Source: Bradyrhizobium sp. CCBAU 53338
Lineage (GTDB): Bacteria > Pseudomonadota > Alphaproteobacteria > Rhizobiales > Xanthobacteraceae
Length of the DNA: 64,000 bases
NCBI RefSeq assembly: GCF_015291665.1
Contig: NZ_CP030048.1
Span: 4,836,001 to 4,900,000 of the forward strand
Direction of reading: 5' to 3'
Both the position numbers and the translations under genes were made by a program. The notes beneath the pieces are model-generated. The model saw only the letters and a list, made by a program, of their open reading frames with translations, did not search any database and was not told where the DNA came from. Shown in pieces: positions 1 to 13,951 of this stretch (position 1 is its first letter; each line of letters starts with the position of its first letter).

Positions 1-2173
<2,173 letters not shown>

Positions 2174-2194
2174 CGCTTTGGCCCATTATCGCAA

Positions 2195-6010
<3,816 letters not shown>

Positions 6011-6018
<8 letters not shown>

Positions 6019-6976
6019 GATGCCGCCAATCCAGATCGTGACGTTGACCATCAACCCGGCGGTCGATATCTCGACTTCGGTCAGGAAGATGGTCCCCTTC
6101 ACCAAAATGCGTTGCGCGGAAGCTCAGCGCGATCCCGGCGGCGGCGGAATCAACGTCGCAAGGGTTCTGACGCGGCTCGGCATCGACACGATCGCGGTCT
6201 ATCCGGCCGGCGGCGCCACCGGACAAACCCTGGCGGCGCTGGTTGAGCGCGAGTCCGTGCGCAGCATCGTGATCCCGACCTCGAACGATACCCGCGAGGA
6301 CATCACCATCTTCGACGAGACAACCCGCGAGCAGTTTCGCCTGGTCTTTCCGGGCGCCTTGCTCAGCGAATTCGAATGGCAGCAGTGCCTCGACGCACTC
6401 GCACGCATCAGTTCCCAAGCGGGGTTTGTGGTCGCAAGTGGCAGCCTCCCCCCCGGAGTACCAGCCGACTTCTACGGCAAGGCGGTCCGGGCGTCGAAAG
6501 GGGCAGCCAGGGTCATCGTTGATACGACCGGCGCCGCGCTGAAGGCCGCCCTAGATGCCGGCGTTTATCTCATCAAGCCCAATCTTCACGAGTTTCAGGA
6601 ACTCGCCGGGATTGGCACCGAGGATGAACCCTCGCTGCTCGAAGCAGGACGCAAACTGTTCGATCGTTACAGCATCGAGATCATCGCACTCTCGCTGGGG
6701 TCGCAGGGCGCTCTGCTCCTGACGCGCGACATCGCTTTGCGGGCAAATGGCCTCCCGATCGAGCCAGTGAGCGTTTCCGGCGCCGGCGACAGCTTCCTGG
6801 GTGCGATGGTGTCGAGCCTTGCACGAGACGACAATCTCGAAGCCGCTCTGCGCTATGGCGTCGCCGGCGGTTCGGCGGCGCTGCTGAGCCCCGGCACGGG
6901 GCTATGCTTGAGAGAGGACATCCATCGTCTCGCGTCCAGCGTGAACGTAACAGCTATCGCCGGCCGTCATGCCTAG
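6011..6976 (+). CDS. pfkB: PfkB-family hexose-phosphate kinase (6-phosphofructokinase II / 1-phosphofructokinase)
   Basis: This is a ribokinase-fold sugar kinase of 321 aa. It has the N-terminal TLTINPAVDIS, the substrate loop GGGGINVARVLTRLG and the C-terminal anion-hole/catalytic motif SGAGDSFLGAMVS with the base Asp. This matches E. coli PfkB, LacC and FruK; which phosphate sugar is used cannot be told from sequence alone. The TTG at 6011 is taken as start because GGAGG lies at 5997-6001, nine bases upstream. ATG at 6020 is the alternative but is too far from that site. It is the last gene of the bgl-glk-pfkB operon. Confidence 0.88.
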
Positions 6977-7065
6977 CAACAAGGCCCATCAACCGCCTGG
7001 CGAACGCAGCCGGTTGACAGACAACTATCCGCGGCTGTCAGAATGGGTCGCTTCAACCCGTTGGG

Positions 7066-8061
7066 TTGATTGCCACGAAACCGAAGGGGCAGCAGGTGGA
7101 GGACGAACTGCTTTCAAAACTTGAGCAGCGCCTGGGGCGAATTCACGCCCGGCAGCGACTCGGCATAGAAACCGATCATGAAGCGCAGATCTTCGGCCAG
7201 GGCCTCAACTTCTTCCACATCGAGAACTGGTACTCCGTTCATTCGTTGATACGACATGTTCTGAAGCTGTCCGGGCTTTACTGGCGCGGTTGCCGAAATG
7301 CCGAGAGCGTTGTCGTCAAGCATAACGCGATCGAATGTGCCACCTTACCGACTCTGTTCGACGGCTTCACAATTCTTCATATCAGCGATACCCACGTCGA
7401 TATGAGCCAGCGTGCCATGCGGCGCGTCGTAGAGCTGGTCTCAGGCATGGACTATGATTTATGCGTCCTGACCGGCGACTATCGTGGCAAGACTTTCGGA
7501 GCGTACGACGCGGCGCTGGAAGGCATGGCACGGGTGACCGCTCACCTTAAGCAGCCCATTCTCGGCGTGCTCGGCAATCACGACACGATCAGGATGCTGC
7601 CCGGTCTGGAGGCAATGGGCATACGCATGCTCCAGAACGAATGCGCGACGATCGTGCGCGGCGATCAGGAGATATTCGTCGCAGGGATCGACGACGCGCA
7701 CTATTTCAGGGTCGACAACATCGAGAAGGTCGCGTCGGATGTCCCCGACGGAGCCTTCTCGGTCCTGCTGTCCCACACGCCGGAAATCTACCGGCAAGCA
7801 GCGCATGCCGGCTTTGACGTGCTGCTGAGCGGACATACGCACGGAGGACAGATCTGCCTTCCGGGGTCGATTCCCATCACGCTCGATTCGGTGCTGCCGC
7901 GTCGGTTCGGATCCGGCGCCTGGCGCTATCGCGATATGGTCGGCTACACGTCCGTGGGTGCGGGATCGAGCGTCGTGGCAGTCCGCTTCAACTGCCCGCC
8001 GGAGATCACGCTGCATCGCTTGTGCCGGCCCGCCGATCGTTTCAATACGGCTGATCCCTGA
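7066..8061 (+). CDS. calcineurin-like metallophosphoesterase
   Basis: This is a two-metal phosphoesterase of 331 aa with the full ligand set in order: HISDTHVD, LTGDYRG, VLGNHD, LLSHTP and SGHTHGGQ. That is the YkuE/YaeI type pattern. About 100 residues precede the catalytic domain and contain no signal peptide or clear membrane segment, unlike YkuE proteins. The start is TTG at 7066. Its 3' end overlaps the convergent carS remnant by 20 bp. In YaeI-like proteins the activity is lipid (UDP-diacylglucosamine) or general phosphodiester cleavage; the substrate here is unknown. Confidence 0.85.
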   Translation: MIATKPKGQQVEDELLSKLEQRLGRIHARQRLGIETDHEAQIFGQGLNFFHIENWYSVHSLIRHVLKLSGLYWRGCRNAESVVVKHNAIECATLPTLFDGFTILHISDTHVDMSQRAMRRVVELVSGMDYDLCVLTGDYRGKTFGAYDAALEGMARVTAHLKQPILGVLGNHDTIRMLPGLEAMGIRMLQNECATIVRGDQEIFVAGIDDAHYFRVDNIEKVASDVPDGAFSVLLSHTPEIYRQAAHAGFDVLLSGHTHGGQICLPGSIPITLDSVLPRRFGSGAWRYRDMVGYTSVGAGSSVVAVRFNCPPEITLHRLCRPADRFNTADP

Positions 8062-8222
8062 TACGCAACACGTACAGCAGGCGGGAGATCGCGAGCTCGC
8101 CGACAAAGAACATCAAGACAATCACTAAGATCCCGGCGTAACTCAGGCCGAGACTCTCCCGGCAAGCGAGGAGCGGCAACAGCGATTCCGGAACCTGGTC
8201 CAAACCCAACGCCTGGCTGCTA

Positions 8223-8246
8223 AAGCGGGATGAGGTTAGGTTGAAT
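8223..8246 (+). repeat. left terminal inverted repeat of the IS630 element
   Basis: Begins AAGCGGGATGAGGTTAGG directly after the TA target copy at 8221-8222. Pairs with 9243-9266 at 16 of 24 positions. Confidence 0.8.
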
Positions 8247-8313
8247 CGATTTGGGATTCCCAAATCAGTGTGTTTCTGATTCACCATGCTGGCTGGATAG
8301 GAGGCCAGCATGG

Positions 8314-9253
8314 ATGGGCAAGCCTTATTCTCTGGATCTTCGCAAGCGCGTGGTGGCGGCAATCGAGGGCGGGATGTCCCGCAATCGAGCCGCCAAGCAG
8401 TTTGGGGTGGCGATCAGCACGGCCATCGGCTGGATGAAGCGGGTCGATAAGACCGGCAGCGTCGAGCCTGGCCAGATCGGTGGCTACAAGCCGAAGGCAA
8501 TTTCGGGCGAGCACGCGATCTGGCTGTCGCAGCGGATCAAGGACGGCGATTTCACCATACGGGGTCTCGTCGCCGAGCTTGGCGGACGCGGCCTGAAGGT
8601 CGACTACCACTCGGTGTGGGATTTCGTGCATGCCGAGAAGCTCAGCTTCAAAAAAAAGCGTGGCGGCTGGCGAACGCGATCGACCGGAGGTCGCACGGCG
8701 GCGAGCCCAGTGGGCAAAGTATCAAGGTCGCGTCGAAGCTGAGCGGCTGGTCTTCATCGACGAGACCTGGACCAGGACCGATATGGCGCCCTTGCGGGGC
8801 TGGGCGCCGCGCGGACACAGACTTCACGCCAAGGTTCCCCACGGCCGCTGGAAGACCATGACTTTCCTGGCGGCCCTGCGCCATGACCGGATTGATGCGC
8901 CATGGTTCATCGAGGGGCCGATCGATGGCGTGAGCTTTCGCACCTATGTCGAGAAGGTTCTTCTGCCCGTTCTGCGACCCGGCGATATCGTCATCCTGGA
9001 TAACCTCGGCAGCCACAGGAGCAAAGCAGTGCGCCAGCTCATCCGTTCGGTCGGCGCCAAGCTCTTCTTCCTGCCAAAATACTCGCCCGACCTGAACCCG
9101 ATCGAACAGGTCTTCGCCAAGCTCAAGCACCTCGTCCGCAAAGCTGCCGCGCGAACCGTCGACACCGTCTGCGCCGCAATCGGCCACGCACTCGATGCCT
9201 TCACATCCGAGGAATGCGCCAACTACCTGAAAAACTCAGGCTATCGAACTTAA
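8314..9253 (+). pseudogene. IS630-family DDE transposase, split by a frameshift at an A8 run
   Basis: The first frame (from ATG 8314, with AGGAGG just upstream near 8299-8304) carries the N-terminal HTH, YSLDLRKRVVAAIEGGMSRN. It runs off into nonsense after SFKKK at the A-run 8650-8657 and stops at 8742. The next frame (open from 8630) supplies the catalytic domain with VFIDETWT (first Asp), VILDNLGSH (second Asp) and LNPIEQVFAK (Glu). Joining the two needs a +1 shift. With seven instead of eight A residues the frame is continuous (SFKKSVAAGERDRPE), matching intact relatives as I recall them. This is therefore a one-base expansion, or a site of transcriptional slippage; a simple -1 frameshift would not connect the frames. 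Confidence 0.8.
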
Positions 9254-9266
9254 TGCCATCATGCTT
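9243..9266 (-). repeat. right terminal inverted repeat of the IS630 element
   Basis: Read on the minus strand it begins AAGCATGATGGCATTAAG, followed outward by the second TA copy at 9267-9268. Confidence 0.8.
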
Positions 9267-9825
9267 TAGGCGGCATGTTCATCCGCCGCTTCAAGAAGCT
9301 GGAAAGCAGGTCCCCCGCCATCGCGACGATGGCCATGAGGGCTCCCAATTCGTAACCCAGTCCAAGAATGCCCCCGCCAACCGCGGTCACGGCGATTGAG
9401 GCAACGATACCGCGGACGGTCTTCGAGGCACCGAATACCGGGCGGCCGTCGAAGAGCAGAAGCCCTCCATCCAGTGCGAACGCGAAGCGAGGACCGAAGA
9501 GCTTCTTGGCTACGACCGGCGACCCGTTTGCGAGCGTCAAGAGAGCAATTGAATAGAGGATCGGCATCGCAGCCATCAAGCATCTCGCGGACAGCATCGG
9601 GGTATGAGAAGCGGACACATCGGCAGATCGCAGCCCGTCTCAATCCTTGGAGTGAGGCAACATCCGGACGAGGGTGCGGTCGTGCAATACCCAATGATGA
9701 ATGAGCGCGGTAGCCGCATATCGAAGCCTCTCATCACAATAGACCAAGCGCCGATCATATCGTTGAGGTGAATCGAGCAGGTCGAGCCCAAGTCTATGTT
9801 TAGCCTCACCAATCGGCACACCGAT

Positions 9826-9860
9826 AAAAACGCCGCCTGCTTAAATGACCGCAGGCGGCG
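9826..9860 (-). terminator. rho-independent terminator
   Basis: Perfect 10-bp stem CGCCGCCTGC/GCAGGCGGCG (9831-9840 with 9851-9860), 10-base loop, and TTTTT on the minus strand at 9830-9826. There is no minus-strand coding gene upstream of it, so it appears to end a non-coding transcript. Confidence 0.7.
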
Positions 9861-9899
9861 GCTTTCCAGCCCCGGGAGGACGATGCAAAACCCGGTAGA
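9826..9899 (-). ncRNA. candidate FixK-controlled small RNA with anti-Shine-Dalgarno stretch
   Basis: On the minus strand a FixK-type box centred at 9939.5 is followed about 41 bases later by a possible start near 9899. After that come a short CCGGG/CCCGG hairpin enclosing CCTCCC (plus-strand GGGAGG at 9874-9879) and a 10-bp GC-rich terminator stem with T5 tail at 9826-9860. No protein-coding gene lies between the box and the terminator. The layout resembles oxygen-regulated enteric FnrS and the CU-rich anti-SD RNAs of alphaproteobacteria. The start is inferred from box geometry, not seen. Confidence 0.4.
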
Positions 9900-9932
9900 T
9901 GGGATACTGCACGACTTGGGCCGACAGCCACT

Positions 9933-9946
9933 TTGCTCTAGATCAA
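9933..9946. promoter_or_regulatory. FixK/FNR-type box
   Basis: TTGCTCTAGATCAA fits the FixK2 pattern TTG(A/C)-N6-(T/G)CAA on both strands. It could serve the candidate RNA to the left, or opgC, which starts 87 bp to the right. Confidence 0.6.
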
Positions 9947-10033
9947 GACTCCTGCAGCCAAATAGCCGCAGTTGAAACTGTTGCGGACCGGCCCCGCTCT
10001 GCAGCAGGGTCACGCGAGGGGGCATTTTGAATC

Positions 10034-11179
10034 TTGCAGATTGTTGTAACGAAGGCACCAAGGAGTTCACAGATAGCGGCTCATCCCAGCGATGATCGTG
10101 ACTTGCGGCTCGACGCTTGTCGCGGGCTGGCGCTCTGGTTTGTCTTCATCGACCACATCCCTGGCAATGCCCTCGACTGGTTGACCATTCGCAACTACGG
10201 CTTTAGCGACGCCTCCGAAGTATTCGTATTCGTGTCGGGCTATACGTGCATGGTCTCTTATGGCGGCACGCTGCAAAGTCGAGGTTGGCCAACCGTCATC
10301 GCACGCAGCTTGCGACGCAGCTTCGAAATCTACGTTGCGTTTCTGCTGCTGGTCATCATCTATCTCGTTCTGGCTTGGCTAAGCGGTTCCTATCTGGACG
10401 AAACCAACACAAGACACTTTTTCAACGATCCGGGGATAGCGCTTATCCACCTCCTGGCTCTTCAGTACGCTCCCGTCAACACCGATATCTTGCCCACGTT
10501 CGTCATCCTGCATTTCGCATTTCCACTCGTGCTGTGGCTCATAGCCCGTAGTGCAGCAATCGCACTCGCTGCATCGTTCATGCTTTACCTGATGGTGCAG
10601 CTATATAGCTGGCACATGCCCGCCTGGCCGGCTGGCGAGCTCTATTTCAATCCCTTCGCATGGCAGATCCTGTTTGTGGTCGGAGCTTGCTCCGCCGGTC
10701 CGCGCGCCCCGTATTTCTCTGCTCTCTTGCGACACCGGGCCACGATATCAATCTCCGCGGCCTATGTTCTGTTCAGCCTCATCGTCGCCTTGAGTTGGCG
10801 CCTGGATGGGTTCAAGTGGCTGATCCCGCAAATGATCGAAGACTGGCTCTATCCGATCTATAAGAGTCATTTGGATCCGGCTCGACTCATCCACTTTTTG
10901 GCAATCGTTGTTTTGTTGACGCGCTTCGTGCCGCCGAATCGGAACCGTTCACCCGGGCCATGGGCGACGGCGCTGATCCGCTGTGGCGAAAACTCGCTCT
11001 CCGTCTTTTGCTTCAGTGTTCTCGCTTCGTTTGTGGCATTTGTTGTTTTGAACCAGGTGTCCGATCGGCTGCCGATGCAAGCTGCGGTCAGCGCTTTGGG
11101 CATTGCGCTTATGATAGCGATTGCCAACCTTCTTACATGGGAGGCTAAGCTTGACCGGCGGGGTCCAGAATTGTTCTAG
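10034..11179 (+). CDS. opgC: OpgC-family membrane acyltransferase-like protein
   Basis: The family modifies osmoregulated periplasmic glucans with succinyl groups from the inner membrane. The N-terminal block RDLRLDACRGLALWFVFIDH and the phrase TIRNYGFSDASEVFVFVSGYT are the OpgC signature, followed by roughly ten hydrophobic segments and a basic C-terminus, 381 aa. The start is uncertain. TTG at 10034 is the first possible codon after an in-frame stop and has GAGGGGG at 10016-10022. A better-placed AAGGAG (10060-10065) is followed by an in-frame ATA at 10073, which would be a rare start. A FixK-type box lies upstream, so low-oxygen control is possible. Confidence 0.85.
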   Translation: MQIVVTKAPRSSQIAAHPSDDRDLRLDACRGLALWFVFIDHIPGNALDWLTIRNYGFSDASEVFVFVSGYTCMVSYGGTLQSRGWPTVIARSLRRSFEIYVAFLLLVIIYLVLAWLSGSYLDETNTRHFFNDPGIALIHLLALQYAPVNTDILPTFVILHFAFPLVLWLIARSAAIALAASFMLYLMVQLYSWHMPAWPAGELYFNPFAWQILFVVGACSAGPRAPYFSALLRHRATISISAAYVLFSLIVALSWRLDGFKWLIPQMIEDWLYPIYKSHLDPARLIHFLAIVVLLTRFVPPNRNRSPGPWATALIRCGENSLSVFCFSVLASFVAFVVLNQVSDRLPMQAAVSALGIALMIAIANLLTWEAKLDRRGPELF

Positions 11180-11274
11180 GTTTAAATAGTTGACCTCGAT
11201 CGACTTCAAGCGGGAACCAGGGGCGCCGCGTATGCTGGGTCAGTTCATGGGCGATCCAGACCACGTCGCGCGCG

Positions 11275-11394
11275 GCCGGACGAATCGAGCGCCTCGGCAT
11301 TGCCACGATTGCCGGCGCCGCGAATCCCCGAGACATCGAGCTCGTACGCTCTTTGACTGCAATCCAGCCTTCAGTTTTTGGGGTACGCAACTGA
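11275..11394 (+). pseudogene. short decayed coding remnant, possibly MfnB-like
   Basis: In one plus-strand frame the bases before the TGA at 11392 read GRIERLGIATIAGAANPRD and then LVRSLTAIQPSVFGVRN. This resembles the C-terminal part of (5-formylfuran-3-yl)methyl phosphate synthase-like proteins (LAGSL..DI..L..L.PD..GVRGA). There is no start codon or upstream domain. The rest of 11180-11492 shows nothing else I can support. The family call is weak. Confidence 0.22.
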
Positions 11395-11492
11395 CATTCT
11401 GACCTATGCACCTCATGGACGGAATCGCTAAGGTCTTAAAGAGAATCGGCGTGCGGCCCGTCGCGGCGCCCGCAACAAACTGAGAGGTTCCC

Positions 11493-12251
11493 ATGACTGC
11501 CACCTATTCCGACCTCGCCGGCAAGGTCGTGCTCGTCACTGGAGGCGCAGCGGGAATTGGTGCTGCAATCGTGCGGCGGTTCGCGGAGCAGAAATCCAAA
11601 GTGGTGTTCTTCGACATCAGGGTCGACGAGGGCCAACGCCTGGCGCGCGAGCTGTCGGATCGAGGACTGGCTGCGCATTTCCAGCACGTCGACCTGACCG
11701 ACATCCCGGCACTGCGCGCCGGCGTCGCGGAGGCACGCAAGGCGCACGGCGCGATCAACATCCTGATCAACAACGCCGCGCATGACGAACGGCACAAGAC
11801 CGAGGAGATGACGCCGGAATATTGGGACGATCGCATAGCCGTGAATCTGAAGCATCAGTTCTTCGCATCGCAAGCCGTGCTGCCGGATATGAAGGCCGCG
11901 AACGCCGGCGCAATCATCAATCTCGGCTCGGTGTCGTGGATCGCCGGACAAGGCGGCATGGCGGCCTACACCGCAAGCAAATCGGGCGTGATCGGCCTGA
12001 CGCGCTCGCTGGCGCGCGACTACGGTCCCTACAACATCCGCGTGAACGCGATCGCCCCGGGCTGGATCATGACCGAACGCCAGCTCGAGAAATGGATGAC
12101 GCCGGCCGGCGAGGTCGAACTGCAGCAGCGGCAGTGCCTGAAGCGCCGGCTCGTGCCGGACGAGGTTGCGAAATTCACCATCTTCCTCGCCTCCGACGAG
12201 GCCTCCGCCTGCACCGCTCAACACTACATCGTCGATGGCGGCTGGGTCTGA
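11493..12251 (+). CDS. short-chain dehydrogenase/reductase (SDR)
   Basis: This is a classical 252-aa NAD(P)-dependent SDR. It has the Rossmann motif VLVTGGAAGIGAAIV, the NNAA stabilising motif, the catalytic Ser in LGSVSWIAG, the active-site YTASK and the C-terminal YIVDGGWV. An acidic residue after the second strand (FFDIRVDEG) suggests NAD preference. The MTERQLEKWMTP segment resembles sugar or polyol dehydrogenases of this superfamily. It precedes the inositol genes on the opposite strand, separated by repeat copy A, so a polyol role is possible but unproven. Confidence 0.85.
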   Translation: MTATYSDLAGKVVLVTGGAAGIGAAIVRRFAEQKSKVVFFDIRVDEGQRLARELSDRGLAAHFQHVDLTDIPALRAGVAEARKAHGAINILINNAAHDERHKTEEMTPEYWDDRIAVNLKHQFFASQAVLPDMKAANAGAIINLGSVSWIAGQGGMAAYTASKSGVIGLTRSLARDYGPYNIRVNAIAPGWIMTERQLEKWMTPAGEVELQQRQCLKRRLVPDEVAKFTIFLASDEASACTAQHYIVDGGWV

Positions 12252-12361
12252 CATGCACCTCCGCGCCGGTTGGGACCGGGGCAGCGCGGCACTCAGTCTA
12301 CAGCGCCCGCGCGTCACTTCGGATACCGGTCGTCCTCGGATCTGCACGCTGGACGCAGCTT

Positions 12362-13015
12362 CGCGTTCTCGCGGCACATTCCGCCCGAGCTTTGCCGGTC
12401 GTTCGCCCCTCTCTAAACCCAAGAGGGCGCAGGGAAGACCGGGTGCCGACCTCGCACCCGCGGTCCGCTGCGCGAAAAATGTAGCGCAGGAAAACCGCAC
12501 AGCAGCATACAGGTGGTGCCAATCACTCGGCCTTCCCTGCGCGATGGTTTGACGGCTTATGCCGTGCTCTCCCGGGAGCCGAATTCCTTCTGGCCTCCCT
12601 CGCCCGCAGATTGATGATGCAGTTCACCCGGTTGGGCTCCCCGCACCTCCGCGACGGCTTGACCGTAGCGACGACGGCCAGGACCACACGGTTTTGCCGT
12701 ACGCGCGGTTCGCAAATTCGCCGCATGATCATCCAGCTTCGTCGACGTTGCCGGATGAATGCTGGCGAGACGAACCTGACAGCGCCGTTCGTCCGGCACG
12801 CGGTTACGGGCTCACAGGGACTACCCGCCCTGCCCGCTCCTCTCGCGCCCAACGCTGCCCGCGTCCACCGCAAGCCCGGCTCGCAATCAAGACGACTCGA
12901 GATCGCCCCTCAAGGATGAGCCGGGATGGGTGATACATACGACATTTCCGAATTTCGGTAAAGTGGAATATATTTGACGAAAGGGATTGACGGGGTGCCG
13001 GATGTTTTGCCCGAC
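12362..13015. repeat. dispersed intergenic repeat, copy A
   Basis: This shares long blocks with 48618-49262. Examples are about 54 identical bases starting at GACGGCTTATGCCGTGCTCT (12550), the block GCTTGACCGTAGCGACGACG (near 12657) with the following ACCACACGGTTTTGCCGTAC, and a tail with CGAATTTCGGTAAAG (near 12950). Small reading frames here are spurious. It resembles a repeat I recall as common between Bradyrhizobium genes and often annotated as short hypothetical proteins. It fills most of the 785-bp gap between the SDR and iolE. Confidence 0.8.
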
Positions 13016-13036
13016 GGGTCGGCGAGACCGCATCGA

Positions 13037-13936
13037 TCAAGCCAGCCCGGCCACCTTCAAGCTCTGCTTCAGATGGGCAACACCCTTCCTGGCATAGGTC
13101 AGCGGATGCGCCTTCTGCGGGTCTTGCTCGGCCTCGACCACGATCCAGCCGGAATAACCCGGCAGTTCGCGGAAGACGGCGGGGTAATCGACCATGCCAT
13201 CGCCGGGCACGGTGTAGACACCGAGCTCGCCGCCCTGCCCCAGCACCGCATCGAGGAAGCTCCAATCCTCGCGCCGCGCCTGCTCCATCACCGCCCGGCG
13301 AACGTCCTTGGCGTGGACATGGCTGATACGGGCGCGATACTTCCGGGCCAGTGCAGCGGGATCGGCGCCGCCCCAGGTGGCGTGGCCGGTATCGAGCAGG
13401 AGATGAGCGGCCTCGCCGGTCGCCGCCATGAAGGCGTCGATGTCATCGGCGCTTTCCACGATGGTGCCGATGTGATGATGGTAGACCAGCCTGACGCCCT
13501 CGGCGAGCGTACGCTCGGCGATATCAGTGATACGGCGGCCGAACTCCACCCAATCGCCCGCCTTCATCATCGGCCGCTGCGATAGCGGCTCGCTGCGGTC
13601 GCCATGGATCGCATTCGAGGTCTCGGCGAAGACCAGCACGGTCGATCCCATCGCCTTCAGCAAATCGAGATGCGGGCGCAGATGCCGCATCTCCTCGTCG
13701 GCATCGCGCTTGAGAAGCTCGGCCGAATACCAGCCGGAGATGCAGGCCATGCCGAAGGGCGCGAGCGCGGCCTTCAAGGCTTGCGGTTCGCGCGGAAATT
13801 TGTGGCCGAGCTCCATGCCCTCGAAGCCCGCCTCGCGCGCCTCGGCGAGGCACGTCTCGAGCGGCGTGTCGCCGCCGATCTCCTGAAGATCGTCGTTCGA
13901 CCAGCCGATGGGGTTGGCACCGATACGGATAGGCAT
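13037..13936 (-). CDS. iolE: myo-inosose-2 dehydratase
   Basis: This is an AP-endonuclease-2-like TIM barrel, 299 aa, that dehydrates 2-keto-myo-inositol to 3D-trihydroxycyclohexane-1,2-dione. It has the N-terminal ANPIGWSNDD, the metal-site segments YHHHIGT, LLLDTGHATWGG and ISHVHAKDVR, and the C-terminal VVEAEQDP. It lies 15 bp downstream of iolD on the same strand, so the two consecutive pathway enzymes form an operon. Confidence 0.95.
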   Translation of the reverse strand: MPIRIGANPIGWSNDDLQEIGGDTPLETCLAEAREAGFEGMELGHKFPREPQALKAALAPFGMACISGWYSAELLKRDADEEMRHLRPHLDLLKAMGSTVLVFAETSNAIHGDRSEPLSQRPMMKAGDWVEFGRRITDIAERTLAEGVRLVYHHHIGTIVESADDIDAFMAATGEAAHLLLDTGHATWGGADPAALARKYRARISHVHAKDVRRAVMEQARREDWSFLDAVLGQGGELGVYTVPGDGMVDYPAVFRELPGYSGWIVVEAEQDPQKAHPLTYARKGVAHLKQSLKVAGLA

Positions 13937-13951
13937 GTCGTCCTCGCTTGA

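Larger units (their letters stand above)
8223..9266 (+). mobile_element. IS630-family insertion sequence, 1044 bp
   Basis: The element carries imperfect terminal inverted repeats (left AAGCGGGATGAGG, right AAGCATGATGGCA read inward; 16 of the first 24 bases match) and is flanked by TA dinucleotides at 8221-8222 and 9267-9268. TA duplication is the hallmark of the IS630/Tc1/mariner superfamily. It encodes one DDE transposase, split by a frameshift. Its insertion cuts the carS-like gene, and excision in silico rebuilds that gene exactly, which fixes both ends. Confidence 0.93.
8042..9618 (-). pseudogene. carS: CDP-archaeol synthase-like (CarS/DUF46) gene interrupted by an IS630 element
   Basis: The N-terminal piece lies at 9269-9597 (or from 9618). 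It has the segments ILYSIALLTLANGSPVVAKK, LDGG, GRPVFGASKTVRG and AMAGDLLSSFLKRRM. The C-terminal piece lies at 8042-8220 and contains SSQALGLDQVPESLLPLL and a final membrane helix. Removing 8223-9266 plus one TA restores one continuous frame across the junction (KRRMNMPP then SSQALG). In archaea CarS transfers CTP to archaetidic acid precursors; the role of bacterial homologues is not known to me. The gene is a multi-pass membrane protein and is disrupted here. Confidence 0.85.

Noticed and set aside
8650..8657. Programmed -1 ribosomal frameshift in the IS630 transposase
   Set aside because: The two frames are related by +1 (or -2), so a -1 slip would not produce the transposase.
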